64,000 bases of DNA from Cyclospora cayetanensis (Eukaryota; Apicomplexa; Conoidasida; Eucoccidiorida; Eimeriidae). Within the stretch, counting starts at the first letter, position 1. Each line of letters opens with the position of its first letter. Positions 37,274-49,900 of the stretch are shown in pieces. The DNA lies in the NCBI RefSeq assembly GCF_002999335.1, contig NW_020312236.1:1-64000 (forward strand), given 5' to 3'. The notes beneath the pieces are model-generated. The model saw only the letters and a list, made by a program, of their open reading frames with translations, did no database searches and was not told where the DNA came from. A program made the translations under genes and the position numbers.

Positions 37274-40200
37274 CGCCCAATATCTGACCTTGAGGTTTGG
37301 AGCTCAAGAGCATCGCTGAAAAAATGTGATCCTCTGGATGGAGTGAAGCATAACAATTCAGCTTTTCCTAACGCCTGTAAATGCGATCAGTCAGCAACCG
37401 GAGGCAGGAGATCCATCAGGTCTTCAGATGTGCTGCGCTATCACCATGTATGCAAAGGAGTTCAACTAAGGAGGAAGCCTATCTTGAGACCTAAGTTAGT
37501 TTGGTTCTTGCGCATCATTTTATACCCCTCGACACCTTGTTTTGTCTCTCGTTTGCAAAGAATCCGCGAGAAGTGCAATAAAATAAATCGGAGAAAAAGC
37601 CAAATATTGCTATAGATGGAGTAAGGCAACCCCTTTCAATACTCAGCCTCACCCATGGCGAAGGTTTCGAAGTATTAAAAACTAGGAGCCCTAGAATTTC
37701 TGCTGAGGTGTACCAGTAATTCCAATATCCGTGCCGGCCATAGCGTAGTGGTGCCACCACGATAGTCTTGACAGATGCATTCCTAAAGTGATGCAGTGTT
37801 AAGAATATTATTATTGGTGGGAGTTGGCTAAGCCGCAGTCCGCCAAAGCGTTGGGGTGGGCGAGATCCAGGGAAAAAGAGTACAGTTCCCGAAGCAGTAG
37901 CGCGCAATCGTGAGCCTTCGCACTATCCTAAGACTCTAATTGTGTTTCACCTAACTTGTCGTTTTTGTTTCTATGGCTTATATTCTTCTTATCAAAGGAG
38001 CACCGGTGGTTTTGCTCTATTCTCCTTGATAACGGGCCTTCGGCATTGAACGAACCCTACAACAGCCTCTACAGCTCCTTCTTTGGCAATCAATGGCGCA
38101 TTCTCAGAGTCACAGATTAAAAGCCCGAAAGCCCTGTACTTGCTTATTTAGCCTAATAAAAGCTATTCTGCAAGATTGAGGGCCCCAGATTTACCAAAGG
38201 CCCCTTACACCACCGCCAAACAGGCACGGCAGCTCCAATAGCACCAAGCTATTTCGGTTTTATATTCACCTCAGTTCACAAATGCGAGCTCCCAACAAAA
38301 AATTCGTTTTTGAAGCTGTGCCCTTTGATTAGCTGCGGGGATATCTTACGCCTCCACAACACGATGGAGTAGCAAAGGACTCCATTGCAGGGAGTAAGGG
38401 CTTGTGAAGATCGACATCGATCACCCTGGTTGGCCTTTCTCAAACCCATGCAGAGTCGATAGAATATATCAACCTATATCCTGCTTAAGAAATTAATGCC
38501 AATGTTTCAGTAAAGCGCCCGTGAGATTATTAGTTGTGCCCACGCTTTCAGGCACAAAGTGGCCGGCAGCTGCACACCTGGCGCCATGCTCCAGTACCAA
38601 CAGCGAGAATCTTTGCCGTTGGATACCATTCGCTGTTTTGAGAACACAGACAGCTCTCTGCAAACAAGTAGGAATCAAAAACTGTTTCGCAGTGGAATAT
38701 TGTTTCTGCATGCAGGGTTGTATGCACGCCAAGTTGTGGCTTAAAAATATATCAATTTGCCCGTTGGTACTACATCCACGAGCAACTAATTGAGCTATAG
38801 GCCTTTGTTTCTTGCTTAATTTTCAATCCTGTCCAGAGTAAGGTCAATTTTATCAATAATAAAGTGACTGAGTAACATGCAAGTATGACAAATCGTAGAA
38901 TAGAATGTACCCCCACAATCATTCTTGCCACGTAGCATCCCTATCGATTTATGACTATGGGAGTGAAATCCCTGACAACCTATGTGCCTGCAGCTCCCTA
39001 GAACTTTAGGCACTAGTGCTAAGGGAGGGCCTTTGCCTGCGAAGAAAACAGTTGGATACACGAATTTAGTATTAGCTTACTACACTGTACTCACGCCTAC
39101 CAGGGCCTTTGCATGATCCCTATGGTACTCAGCGATGGAAGATAGTGGTTCAGGACAGGATTATCACATATGTCTCCAACCAGCTCTTAAAATCTTTTAT
39201 ACTTGCTCCTCCTTGTGGCCACCATACATTATTCTCTGCATAGCTCCGTCAATACATCCATTAACAGGTTTCCAGCGATAAAGCTATGCCTGTCAACTAT
39301 GTACAGAACTACTGCGTACACCTGGACTTGCGAGTAGGCCCCTCCAGCCCCAACATGCATTGAGCCACTGTACCGCTGCATGTAAGGTTTCCCTAGAGAA
39401 ACGCGTAATTCCAGTTCCGCAAAATGCAAAAACCTAAAGGTGGGTTAGCCCGCTAGAGCTCTCCGTCCCCATTTCGAATACGCGTGCTTGTGTTTCTTGC
39501 CTGTTCGGCAAAATCAATTGCGTGCAGGACAGCGGAAGTGCTCCCGCCCTACAGTCACTCCCCAAACAGGCAGAGACGCGAAAACCAATCCGCATGAAAA
39601 GGCAAAGTGCACAGTTACCGTTAGAGAGCAAAATCAATGAAAGGTATAAACACATCAACAAACAACGATGGACGGGCCAAATCAACGATGGGTGCGGCAA
39701 TGCGATGCCTCGCCGTTCGTATTTAGCTATTGGTGTGGGAGTGCTTCGCGTTCCCCATAGTGCAATGCCTGCATGCAACTACAACCGGTGCATTACGCAC
39801 AACCAATTTCAAAGCCCAAAGTGCCACAGAAAAATGAAGGTATTAAATACCTGAGAGCGGTTGCGCACAAATTTGAGTGTAGAAGACACCCTCACAATGT
39901 TAACGAGAAAATTTTCGTGCAAGTACCTTGAAAAGAAATACGTACTCTAGCCGGAACATGCGCTGGGGAAGGACAATTACTCTGGGTTAATGAGGAATAC
40001 AGTCCATAGTGACTGGTGTTGTAAGCCAACCAGAGATACAAAATCGCATGCAAGCAAAGAAGCCCGCACCTGCGTCTCTGTCAACCACTGAAGCTGACAT
40101 TCTCGATCCCATTCCAATACATACCCCCTCTAGTGCATTCGAAGCTCAGCGGTTCAAAGCTCCAGCACTTCCACGGTTTGGTTAACACCTTCCAGCTCGT

Positions 40201-40775
40201 ACCGGGTCTCTAGCCTCCGTGGCAAAGTTTGGGAAGTTTTTAAATTTTTAGAGGAAGCCAATACTGAAAGCTCTGTGGTGCTCCCAACTTTCAAAACTCT
40301 CCATAGAATGAGCACGAGCACTAATTCGTGTCAGGACGGCAAATGATTCTTGCCTACTGGCCGCAAACGCCTTTGACTAGTCACCTTTGGTGGACCTCAT
40401 ACCGCCTGCCAGTTTGCAGGGACCACATCTCCAGGCTCGAAACACACAGCCGGCCGGCAGTGAACTACGCATGTTCTCCAGATCTGCAAAGGCGGCCTTG
40501 ACTGATATAGCACTCGCTCCCCGGATCTCGATTCCGAGCACCCCGGTCATGCTGAGTGGATTTCGGGGATGCCAACTGAATGCATGCAATAGCAAGCTCT
40601 CAGGCTGCGGCCCTGGTGCTGCCCCCTGGACACCTGCATGCAGCCTGAAATTATTTGTCCACCTCATAGGTACATTGGAGAAAATTTTCATAGAGATGGG
40701 AGGGGAGACAATGGTTGAGCTCAGGGGAGCGTTATATTTCCAGGGAGGACCCACTAGAACATGAAGCTAGACTCC
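37274..40775. other. intergenic stretch, nothing firmly supported
   Basis: Short open frames only. A 90-codon plus-strand frame at 37343-37615 could hold another exon of the upstream membrane gene, but phases do not settle it. At 40377-40764 both strands are open for 125 codons, probably because the local GC content is high; neither product has a recognisable motif. No RNA genes or repeat arrays noticed. Confidence 0.4.
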
Positions 40776-41201
40776 CTAGCATTCTGCTGGCTTGCAGTGT
40801 CGGTAACACTCCACGGCGATCCTCTGTATTGTCTGGGTAGATACATGATGGTTTGTGGAAGGCTCCGCGATTAATTTAGGATCAAGAGTGTGGCTACATA
40901 ATCTGGCTCCTAGCATGCCTGTACTTTTGGTACACAGCCGCCGCTTGCCATAGTACGTTGCAAGTTTCTCTTGGGATCTGCGCGAATATTTGGGGGCGTT
41001 AGCTCGCTGTTCTCCAGATCTATCAGCTGATTGGGGTGGCTCTTGATACCGGTCCACCCGGTTCTTGCCGGGTTGCGAAAGGGATTGCTCCATGTAAACC
41101 AGGGACGCAGGCGAGCAACGAGTGGGTGGGCGAACAATTGTTTCGAAGTGCTTAACTAGAGAAAGGAAAGCTAGCAAGGCGATTATGTGGGTATAGAACA
41201 T
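40776..41201 (-). pseudogene. possible relic or diverged copy of the cyclase ectodomain
   Basis: A minus-strand frame of 141 codons starts with a hydrophobic helix (MFYTHIIALLAFLSLV) and then reads PASLVYME at 41111-41088. The same eight residues occur in the cyclase at 340-347 (18649-18626), also after a membrane helix. The two 24-base stretches differ at five positions, all synonymous. Further weaker likeness follows: the cyclase has GFKSC, and here GIKSHP appears in another frame a few bases on, and a later DPKR block resembles PSER. The matching blocks sit in more than one frame and about 170 bases found in the cyclase are missing between the helix and PASLVYME, which fits a decayed copy. 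No catalytic-domain remnant (FCDIRNFT or GDAF) was found nearby. An eight-residue core is short, so homology is plausible, not proven. Confidence 0.35.
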
Positions 41202-44200
41202 ACTTTGGAAGAATGGGTCTGGTGCGCGCTATCTGCACATAAGCCTCAGGGTAATTCGCGGTGGCCAGAGTATAGTCAATGTGTAGGCGTCGTTAGACAC
41301 ACGGAACGCAGTGAGAACTTCAAATTCCGACGTCACGATACTCCCGGACAATTCGTGGATCTTTTAGTGGGCGACTTAGTGAATCTTGATAGGGGTGGAG
41401 CAGGCGATGAAAGGGGCATGCTCGCTGAGCCTGTCCACAATGCCACGAGTGAGCCTGTGTCGGGAACTCTGGCAGTCCATCTTCATACCACTAGAACGCT
41501 TTGCTAAATGTCAAATTTAGTATAGCTGTGCAGTAAATTTGAGCATGATAAGCGCTACTTTTCTGTCGCGAGACACATCCAAGGCCACAGAAAAATCGTA
41601 AGGGCCTGTCCGCTGCAACATGAATTTCACTACGGCCCGAACGAACATGATCGTGTGCTCTGCGTAAGCCAGCGCTGCAAAAAAAGTGCAGATGTGCAAA
41701 CAACGTAGTCCTCACTGTACATTTAACCACAGCAGGCAATCCATTACGTGGGAGCGCGCCATCTTCTTGCAATTCGAAATTTTGGCAGCAGTGTGTGGTG
41801 CATGGATGTCGAAAGCATGTGGTGCACGCAAACTTTGAGAAAAACCGTAAATCATCACAGGAACAAGCGGTTTCGCTGCCTCGAATTGAATTCTTGGGTG
41901 CCGCAAGACCGCGACGGCGGATACGAAGTGATGCGCTTGATATACTTCATTGTGAATTCATCCTGCAGGTGGTGCTCAAGCCAGCAAACCACCCTGGGAC
42001 AAAAAGCCATGTAAACCATTTTTGAGGTACACTTAAGGCTGATGGTTGGTCTAGACAGTCACTTGACGCCCAGATAAATATTGCCGGAGTTTTCACGCCT
42101 CACCACGCGGCATGAACATTCTTTGTAGCATTGAGTGCCACACAGAATGTCGGTGAGGCAATGAAATTAATTAGCAGTCGCCTGGTGTCTTTTCGAGAGC
42201 CGGTAGGGCGTTGAGAGACAATAGCAGTCACCACCAATTTAATATTCTCGGTCTTTGAAGGGACTGGGGCTTGTAATCGGGAAGCGCTAGTAATGGAGGA
42301 CTTGTCAGGCAGCCGTCAACTGTCCGTGCTGCATAAACAGGCTTTTCTATTAAGGGCACAGGGTGCGTTTTCTAAAGTAGATCAATTGGAGGAGCGGCGG
42401 ACTCAGCGCATCCGAATTTGAAGCTTCGGTTAATAAGAGTCAAGCCCTTATCACCTCGCATCCTCGTTGGAGCATGAGGGAAAGGGCCACTCCCTGAATG
42501 CATCGATTTTGCTGGATCTGGCTTGTTTTGCGCAACCAGTAAAAGAAATGCCTCTAGCGGCTTTTACCTCTAAATAGAATAGGCGCCGGCGTGCCTTTAC
42601 ATACCACTGTTTGCTTGGCAACAGCTGAAGCGCATGCTGTAAGCTTTGTGGTTGGCTAAGCCTTTCGGCTCAAAGACAAGATGCCATCCACATAGATGTG
42701 TTTTATGTGCTCTTTTAAGGCTTTGTAAAATCCAAATTGACATGCCTTCGCAGCTCGGACACGTCAGTATCGAGTAGTACAATTAGCATACAGATATACT
42801 TGAGTTTTCGAGTGCAAGCGTGAAGCGCCCTTCTGTGCATGCTATCTGGGTAAACCGAAATTTGAAAGCAGGCAGCTGTAAATTCTGATGCCTAGTAGAT
42901 TGTTGGTCTGTTGCGTGTAAATCAATCTGACAATATGAGGCATTAGCTACATTTTTTTTCACGGAGATTTCGCTCGGCGGGCTAAAGTTGATGCGCATGT
43001 GACCTTACGTCCTATCCGCACCAATATGGGGTCATCTTCCAAGCCGCTGGTCTACTCCTGTAACTTGCCCTTCCAACAAAACAGCATCTGCTGTTTATGC
43101 TGTGGGGGCTTACGGTGCAACGAAGCTCAATATGCACTTCACCAGGGGATATGGTTTGCTGGTCAACTACCAGGTTGTCAGCCAACTGGCAGTTCACCAT
43201 TATTCGGCCTATCCGAAAAGTATTCTTGGATGATCACTTATTCCTGCTGTTCCTGAGTGGAGTGATTCAATCGAAACTTCCAATGAAGAACCAGTTGCAG
43301 AGCAGCAAGACAGAATCCATTCTCAAAACCGTCCTGTCTTACTGGTCCGCTGAATCGCCCGCAGGGCGCCTCTGCCTTCCGTGTTGTAGCATGTACTCAA
43401 CCACGCTCGTCATATGAGGAAACACTGTTCTGAGAATACAGGAGGTGCTTTACTGATGATTTCTGGCGCACTTACCTCCACAGCTTGTATATATGACGGC
43501 ATTCGCATCTTCCACTGGGCCTCCCATGGCACGTCCACGATTGCGCCACGGTGCGCATGTTTAACAGACAAGCCGCAGGCCATGCTTATTGGACACGCTT
43601 TTCCACTTTGAAGTGGCTTGTAGCCGAAGCAGCTGCATTTGGCCGCACGTCAGCAGATGGGACGCTAAGAGACTGCGCTATCAAGTCAAACAGCCCTACT
43701 GCGTTTCTGTGCCGTCCTTGTGTGACATTTCCCTTCCATATTGACTGCCAAGTAACGTTAGAAGTGTGGCCCATTCATGTAAACTCCAATTAACCCACAA
43801 TCGACCCACAGTGAATTTCTCACTGCGGATCTAGCCTTTTTGGTCTCTTTCTCTGCATCTCGGCCTCCATAAGAGGCTTGCCGTTTTCCTGCTGCGGCTT
43901 CTACGCTTGCCAAACAGCCTGTTCCAACATCCTGTCGTTTAAGTGCGCAGGCTGTTTGCATGTGGTGACAATTCTAGATTCTTTATCAAACTATCACAGT
44001 AGAATCATCTGTGCTTTGTTAGACTGTCGGCGGCCGTTGCCAAGCGCTGGTCTTCTCTGGCTGTCATTTCTCAAAAACTGAAGGGAACCGTTAGGGTAAG
44101 GCCGGTTGACACAGTCGCGGCATCAGTAGACTCTAGCTTCCAACTTGGCTCTTCCGTGTAAGCAAAAGTTGCAAGAGTCAGTCTTATTTGCTTTTTATGC

Positions 44201-44361
44201 CCCCATAAGTCCTTTACTCGCCAAAGCCCCATGAGCAAGCTGTTTAATGGCTAGATGGCTGCCCATCCTCGTACCAGGTATGCCACTGATAAAGCAGCCG
44301 CTCGTCTGTGCTGTGGGTTTTGGAGACCAAGCTTTATGTTCTTTTATTTACCAACCTGTTG
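41202..44361. other. intergenic stretch, nothing supported
   Basis: Only short open frames on both strands, the longest about 106 codons (41187-41507 and 43097-43417, plus strand), without domains or consistent splice partners. The stretch includes the 3' flank of the minus-strand gene that ends at 44362. Confidence 0.4.
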
Positions 44362-46279
44362 TTAGAGCTCCCGCTCCGCTTTCTCAGTTGCTCCAATGCT
44401 TGCTGTAGAGCTTGTCTCGGCACAAACCGATAAGTCAGAGCTCCCATTAAAGGTTTGAGGAGTAGGCATCTTTTCAGGCAGAGAGCTTCTTCTGGATAAA
44501 TAGTCAGCATACTTCTTTGGCAGCGTTAAGCTCATCGCCGCATTCACAAACAATTTTTTTGCTGACAAATTATGCCTCTCTACCAGCTGGTGAGCTATGG
44601 CATTCACATCAGTTTTTAACGGCTTCTGCCGCCTCATCAAGTGTCATGTCTACTTCCATCGCCAAAAAGTTTTCTCCAAGACTGACATTATTTAGAGAAA
44701 GCATCGAATCACCAAATGACTTGATCGACACCGCATCACTGTTGTGCAGAAATGACAACCAAGTGCATCCACGGCCACTGGACAACCGGATAACATCTGC
44801 ATCGTACCACGTGGTGCCGCCAACTGTAGCCTTTTATCTATGGCTTCCGTAGGAAAACTGACTTGAGTTTGTACAAGCATAGTAGAAAATTGTTGAGTTT
44901 TTCCCTAAAAAGAGCTCCCTCCTTTCCCTACCCGCGTCCACCAGGGTTCCGGAATGAGGGAAGATGGACAGCCGGGGTGCGCGCACCTGCATCCTCTTAG
45001 CACTCGGAGCATTCATAGATAGTTACTCACGGCATCTATTGCACGTACACAACACCGCGTTCCGTTGTATTCAGGCAACGCCTCTCTGCTAGAAGCAAGA
45101 CATACAAAGTGACAAGTCAACCGCTCAATCCTTTATAGATTCCTATCTAAATACAGCTCGTGAAATGAAAATGCTTGGGGCTAACTCAACCCGCTACATA
45201 GGAAAACGTAGTGCTGGTGGTGTAGGTATACATAGGGTCCAAAAGCGAGCATGCACAGCCATCCCGTTCGCACAGTCAGCTACAGCATATTTCAACTATG
45301 TCCAACACGATCTAAAGTCAAGGGTAGTTTTGCCAGCTTGACTGAGTATTTTCTTAAAAAGTATAGAATGTAAAGTAAATTACCAGCTTTGCACTTTGTT
45401 AACGGATCGTGAGCTTCCTGGAGTACACGAGCATTAATGAAAAGATAAAGATTTTGAATGTATTACTATTGAGCAAGCCATTACCACCCTCAAGCAATTT
45501 AAGCGCAAAATCGTGTAGTTGCTTACACAACGAATGTCCACATGATTGGGGCTGCATGCGACCGTTCCAAGTCCGGCCTAAAAGTATCAGGTGTCTCCAG
45601 TTATCACTGTCCGCTGCAGAAGGAAACCTCTTTTGGATCTATAAATATTCTGTGGCATATCAGCTACAAGCTGAAGTAATACAATACGGATTGTGCAGCG
45701 TGGGTAACTTACTGGTCTGAGCGTCTCGTCTGCCCTGTTCGCCAACCTTAATTTAGGTGGAAATTCCCCTCAGTGTAATCTCCGGAATTTAGGGGGTGAC
45801 ACATACAGCATAGAAGCCTCTGCGCTTCCTGTACTTAATAAGTCTACAGCTGCATTATTGTGTACTCACTTCCTGCCTTCTCGAAGAGTCAAAGTTGTGC
45901 CAGGAGGAAATTGGTGCTGCACCTGGTTGTGCTACACACCTTTGGCTTTTAATGACTCCAATAGTCTACAGCGCAGTATAACTGTTTCCTCGGGTCTAAC
46001 CCCAAAATATTAACATGCAAGGATTACAGGCGTCACGAAATACGAAAAATCACCTTTGCACTTAAAGACCTTGTCAGCTAGCATTCCACCTTTTAGTCCT
46101 TTAGTAATTGGTAAAGCGAACTTCAGAAAAATCCCCGGACTCAGGAGATAGAAGACACCTTTTGCGGCGGTTCTGCTTATGCTCCCTCCTCGATGAACTC
46201 CCACTTTGACGCATCTCCTCCAGCAAACCTGAAATACCATTGGCGAGTCGATCATGTCGCCGCATAATTGTCTGCTGCA
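44362..46279 (-). CDS. spliced gene of unknown function with an apparent frameshift in the last exon
   Basis: Four coding blocks are visible on the minus strand. Block a (46279-46159) follows acceptor TTTTCCATCTCAACAG and encodes a basic helix (QQTIMRRHDRLANG). Block b (45613-45485) follows TTTCCTTCTGCAG and encodes DSDNWRHLILLGRTWNG to a GTAATG donor. Block c (44986-44932) encodes VRAPRLSIFPHSGTLVDA and ends phase 1 at GCGG|GTAGGG. Block d (44823 to the stop at 44362) follows GGCTACAG and joins block c in phase, giving DAVGGTTWYDAD and then a helical end. Blocks b and c do not agree in phase, so a short exon is missing. In block d the frame breaks at an A5 run (44613-44617, T5 on the plus strand): DEAAEAVK is in one frame and TDVNAIAHQLVERHNL in the next, and removing one A would keep it open. 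This may be a sequence error, a real mutation or an intron. I recognise no domain. It is divergent from HAP2. Confidence 0.6.
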
Positions 46280-46943
46280 CTGTTGAGATGGAAAAGCGCA
46301 AGCACTCCAGTGGGTTTGATATTCAGCTACTGGGGACAAGCAGTACTTCAACAGTACGCCGCTCGTGACAAACGGACATCTTTCTCACGGGACCGAGCTG
46401 TTCTTCATTCCTTGCCTTATGCACCACACTAGGAAGGATAAGTCGCAGCGGCAATTCGAGATGAAGTAGCTGTGGCAATCAAACTAGGGTGGTCTTCTGT
46501 TTACGTGATTCTGCATCGTCAAACCTCCATATACCAACAAATTGGCAAGGATTCCGCCTTAGGATTTACCTGTGGATGTGACAGGCAGAATCAAAGCTTC
46601 GGCAGCACTTTAGCCTTTTATACCAAGTGATTTCATATCCCATGACTGTTTAGATTTTTAGGATCCCTCTGAAGTAACGTATTTGACTTGCCATTTAGCA
46701 GATGCGCAATGCGACTTTGGAATCTAGGTGCTCCTCCGGTTTTGCGGAGGATGGGGGTGTAAATAAGCCATTTTCACGTGGATGATCTCGCAGCCGATTA
46801 CTTCAAGTGTCCGAAGAGCCGTATTTCGGTGGTTACTGAGGGAGGCGGTTCTTATAATCCACCTGTGCCTGTGGCTAACTGAACTAGTAAGACGGATTGA
46901 CGTCTAACTCCCTTCCATATTTCGACGTGTGGTGAGGTTTACC
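46280..46943. promoter_or_regulatory. divergent interval upstream of HAP2
   Basis: About 660 bases lie between the most 5' recognised exon of the minus-strand gene and the first HAP2 ATG. Upstream exons of the minus-strand gene could still be hidden here, so the true intergenic region may be shorter. No core promoter element could be named. Confidence 0.3.
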
Positions 46944-49900
46944 ATGGATGGAGCTAGGCTTTTGTCAAGCATGACAAGCTGGAGGTGCCCACAGTCTAAT
47001 AGGCAGATGCGGAAACGCGAAGTTGGCTCAAGCGTGTGCCTGAGGAGTTCTCGTTACAACGAGAGTGCATCCTACTCCCTGACACTCCAGAGGACTCCTC
47101 GCACCTTCATAGGATATCTTAAAGACTTTATCCAATCAGCCAACGTGCTATGTCACGCCCTAATGCTTTTCTGCTGCCTGGCATTCCTTATAAGCGAGTG
47201 CCTTGGCCAGGGTACCACAAGTGTGGAAACCGTATGCTCTAATGGGACTTCGGGATGTACGCAGAGGCTTATAATTGACGTTGATGTTGAAAACCAAGAT
47301 GTATGACTGCTTTTAAAGCTAGTACTTCTCAGTGCGCTGTCCTCACCATGAGGTCTTTCCTGAACTGCGTGCCAGGGTCCCACTCGTATCACTGCTAGGA
47401 ACCGTTTTAGAAGAGCTTCATTTGCTTCTGTATTTCTGCTTAGGCCACCTGATCTGTAAAGAGTCCACATGGCTCAATCCCTATGTTTGGAGTGATTCAG
47501 AAGCTACAGTTCCAATGGGAAGCTGGGGATATCAACGGCCGGTCACCTCAAAAAAGCGATGCAGGAAACGCGGGGGTTGTCATTACAGTGCAAAAGACAG
47601 CCGTATCTTACTCGTACAGCCTCAGCTACATTAAGGTGTGCCACCCTGAAGTAGTGTACTTTGCATGCGTATGTGGGCCCTTGGTAGCTGCTGCTTTTCA
47701 TGCGAATCGCAGTGCCGTATCGTGACACGAGGCCCATACGCAGCGCCAAGGAATTAATCTGAACACATAATTTTAAAAACAATTCTACTTCAATGTGGAG
47801 GGCACAGTTGCAGGATACAAGCTCTACATATATGGCTTAAGGCTAGGTGCTTGAAATGAGTTTTCAGTGGACAAGTTTGGATTGTGATGTGCTGCCGACG
47901 CTTAGGCAGTTCCATTTAACTGGGTCGAGTATGCCCACCGCGCTCTTTTATGGCAGGTCAAGGATGGCGGAGAGGCCTTCTGCTCCGATGCATGGGGATC
48001 CAAATGCCACGATGAGCATGGAGACAGCGGCTACCCCATAAGCCCCAATACGGGCCTTCCACTAGACGGCGCTCAAGGAAAGTGCTGCTGGTGCCCATCC
48101 GTGTGGCATCTTTGGCTTAAAAATCCAAATCGTGGTAGGGAGCCCATGCTAAAGTGCAACTTTTGGGGTGAGTTCCACGTTTTGTCAGCTGGTGTACATG
48201 GCAAAGCAACACTGACCGATTCGACGAAAAAGGACTAACTGGTAGCTTTGAATTAAGCGCAATAAATATCTTTCTGGCAAGATCATGACTTGTTTAGATC
48301 GTTCCTGTGTTCCAAATTACTTAGGATTGCGCTTTGGCAAGATCCCAGATCCATACCTTACAAAGTTCTGCCCTGTGGTCGAATATCCATGGTATCGGAT
48401 GCTGAGAGTTAGTAATGCAAGAACGTGGTTTTTCAAGGTGCATATCGGAGTATCTTGGTGGAGTGAGTGGATACGCTTTACCCTCAGCATGCCTCCGAGT
48501 TCCTGTAGAATGATGCAGGCAGAACCCTGGACTGGTCAGGAGCTTTTGCAAATATATCCAGACGTCGCGGCATACGCACTAAGTTTGCACCACTGAGGCT
48601 CAGCCAGACTCGACTGCGCCTCGAGGACTCGTAGGCGACATGTAGCTTACAAAGAGAGGGTAACCTACAGCTAGGCCACTGACATTCGGGGCATTCAGTT
48701 GCGTACTCAGGTCCTCCCACACCCTTGAGCCTCTCGGATGATGAATACAAGGCTCAGTGTCAAAAGAAAATTGCAGAGGGAAGCTATCCCCCAAATTTTG
48801 ACTGTTCTGTTCGGCTGCACACGGAAGCTGGCATGGCTGACGTCATTCTCGAACTCTCAGACACCACACCGGTTGCTAGAGATAGTAAGTCACTCAGTAG
48901 TACATATATGACTACATCACCACATTGGAAGTCACCACGCTCCTTCTTCTATACACAGATGCCTTGAAAAACTTTGAGTTATCGCTTTTACCAAAACAGC
49001 AACGTTTTGTGCTAGTACTTACAACTCAGTCTAGGCAGCTGCGATTCGGTCCCAGGTATTCGGGTTTGTGTTTTGTTGGGGGTGCATCTTGCCTGGGGGT
49101 TTCCAGTGTATTGAGATCCCTGGCTTGAGCTCGCATTGCAGCAGCTTGCAGTGTTCTGATGTCCAGTGCTCATCGTGACACTGGCCTTGAATTGCGAGGT
49201 TACTGTGGCTACCGCGCATGACACACAGCAGCTTCACATGCGTACAATGTACGCAGCAATCTTTGATGTCACAGCTCGCCTTATCAGTTCAGACATCCCA
49301 GAAACACCTGTAAGCTGCATTACGGAAGGAGAGTATTGCTCAATACATGCCGAGTAGCACCACTGCACTAGATGGAATATTTGCATTACCAACACCTATA
49401 GCTTTAGGTAGACAGTTAAGCCTGGAATACACGAAGAGGCTGTGCGCTGCAGGAACCAAATGTGAAGGGTAAGTATGTTTTCGTGCCAACTGCTCCCTCG
49501 ACCAATGCCTGGGTCCAAGAATCACTCATTACAGTAAGTAATTAGTGTTACCAGCAGTAAAAAAATTATGAAGAAAAAGACTGCCATAAATTGGTCAATG
49601 GCAACAAAGTCTCAACCATGTATCTCAGACCGAGGCTTGATTCTGGTGTGGCGAGCCATATGCATCGGTATACAGGAAGGGTGCTCCGATTCGGATGACC
49701 TTGCCAACTGGGGGGTGAGTGAAGAGGAAAATCCTGACCTGGCAAGACTTTGCAAGTCAGGTGCGGCACCCGCTATGCCCTGCTGTGCTGTTCAGTACTC
49801 CAGAAGGTTGCAATGCAAATCGGGAACTGCTCGTCGTGCTTTGCTTGCCACGGGCCACAGGTTATAAAAGAAGCTAAGAAACCCTGTGTTACTTTACATG

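Noticed and set aside
40377..40764. 125-codon frames open on both strands at nearly the same place.
   Set aside because: Neither product has a motif; mirrored open frames usually reflect composition rather than two genes.
41391..41430. GGAGDE in a plus-strand frame, resembling the GGGIGD pore filter of IP3/ryanodine receptors.
   Set aside because: It is about 4 kb from the nearest membrane-exon candidate, lacks flanking pore helices and overlaps unrelated open frames; probably chance.
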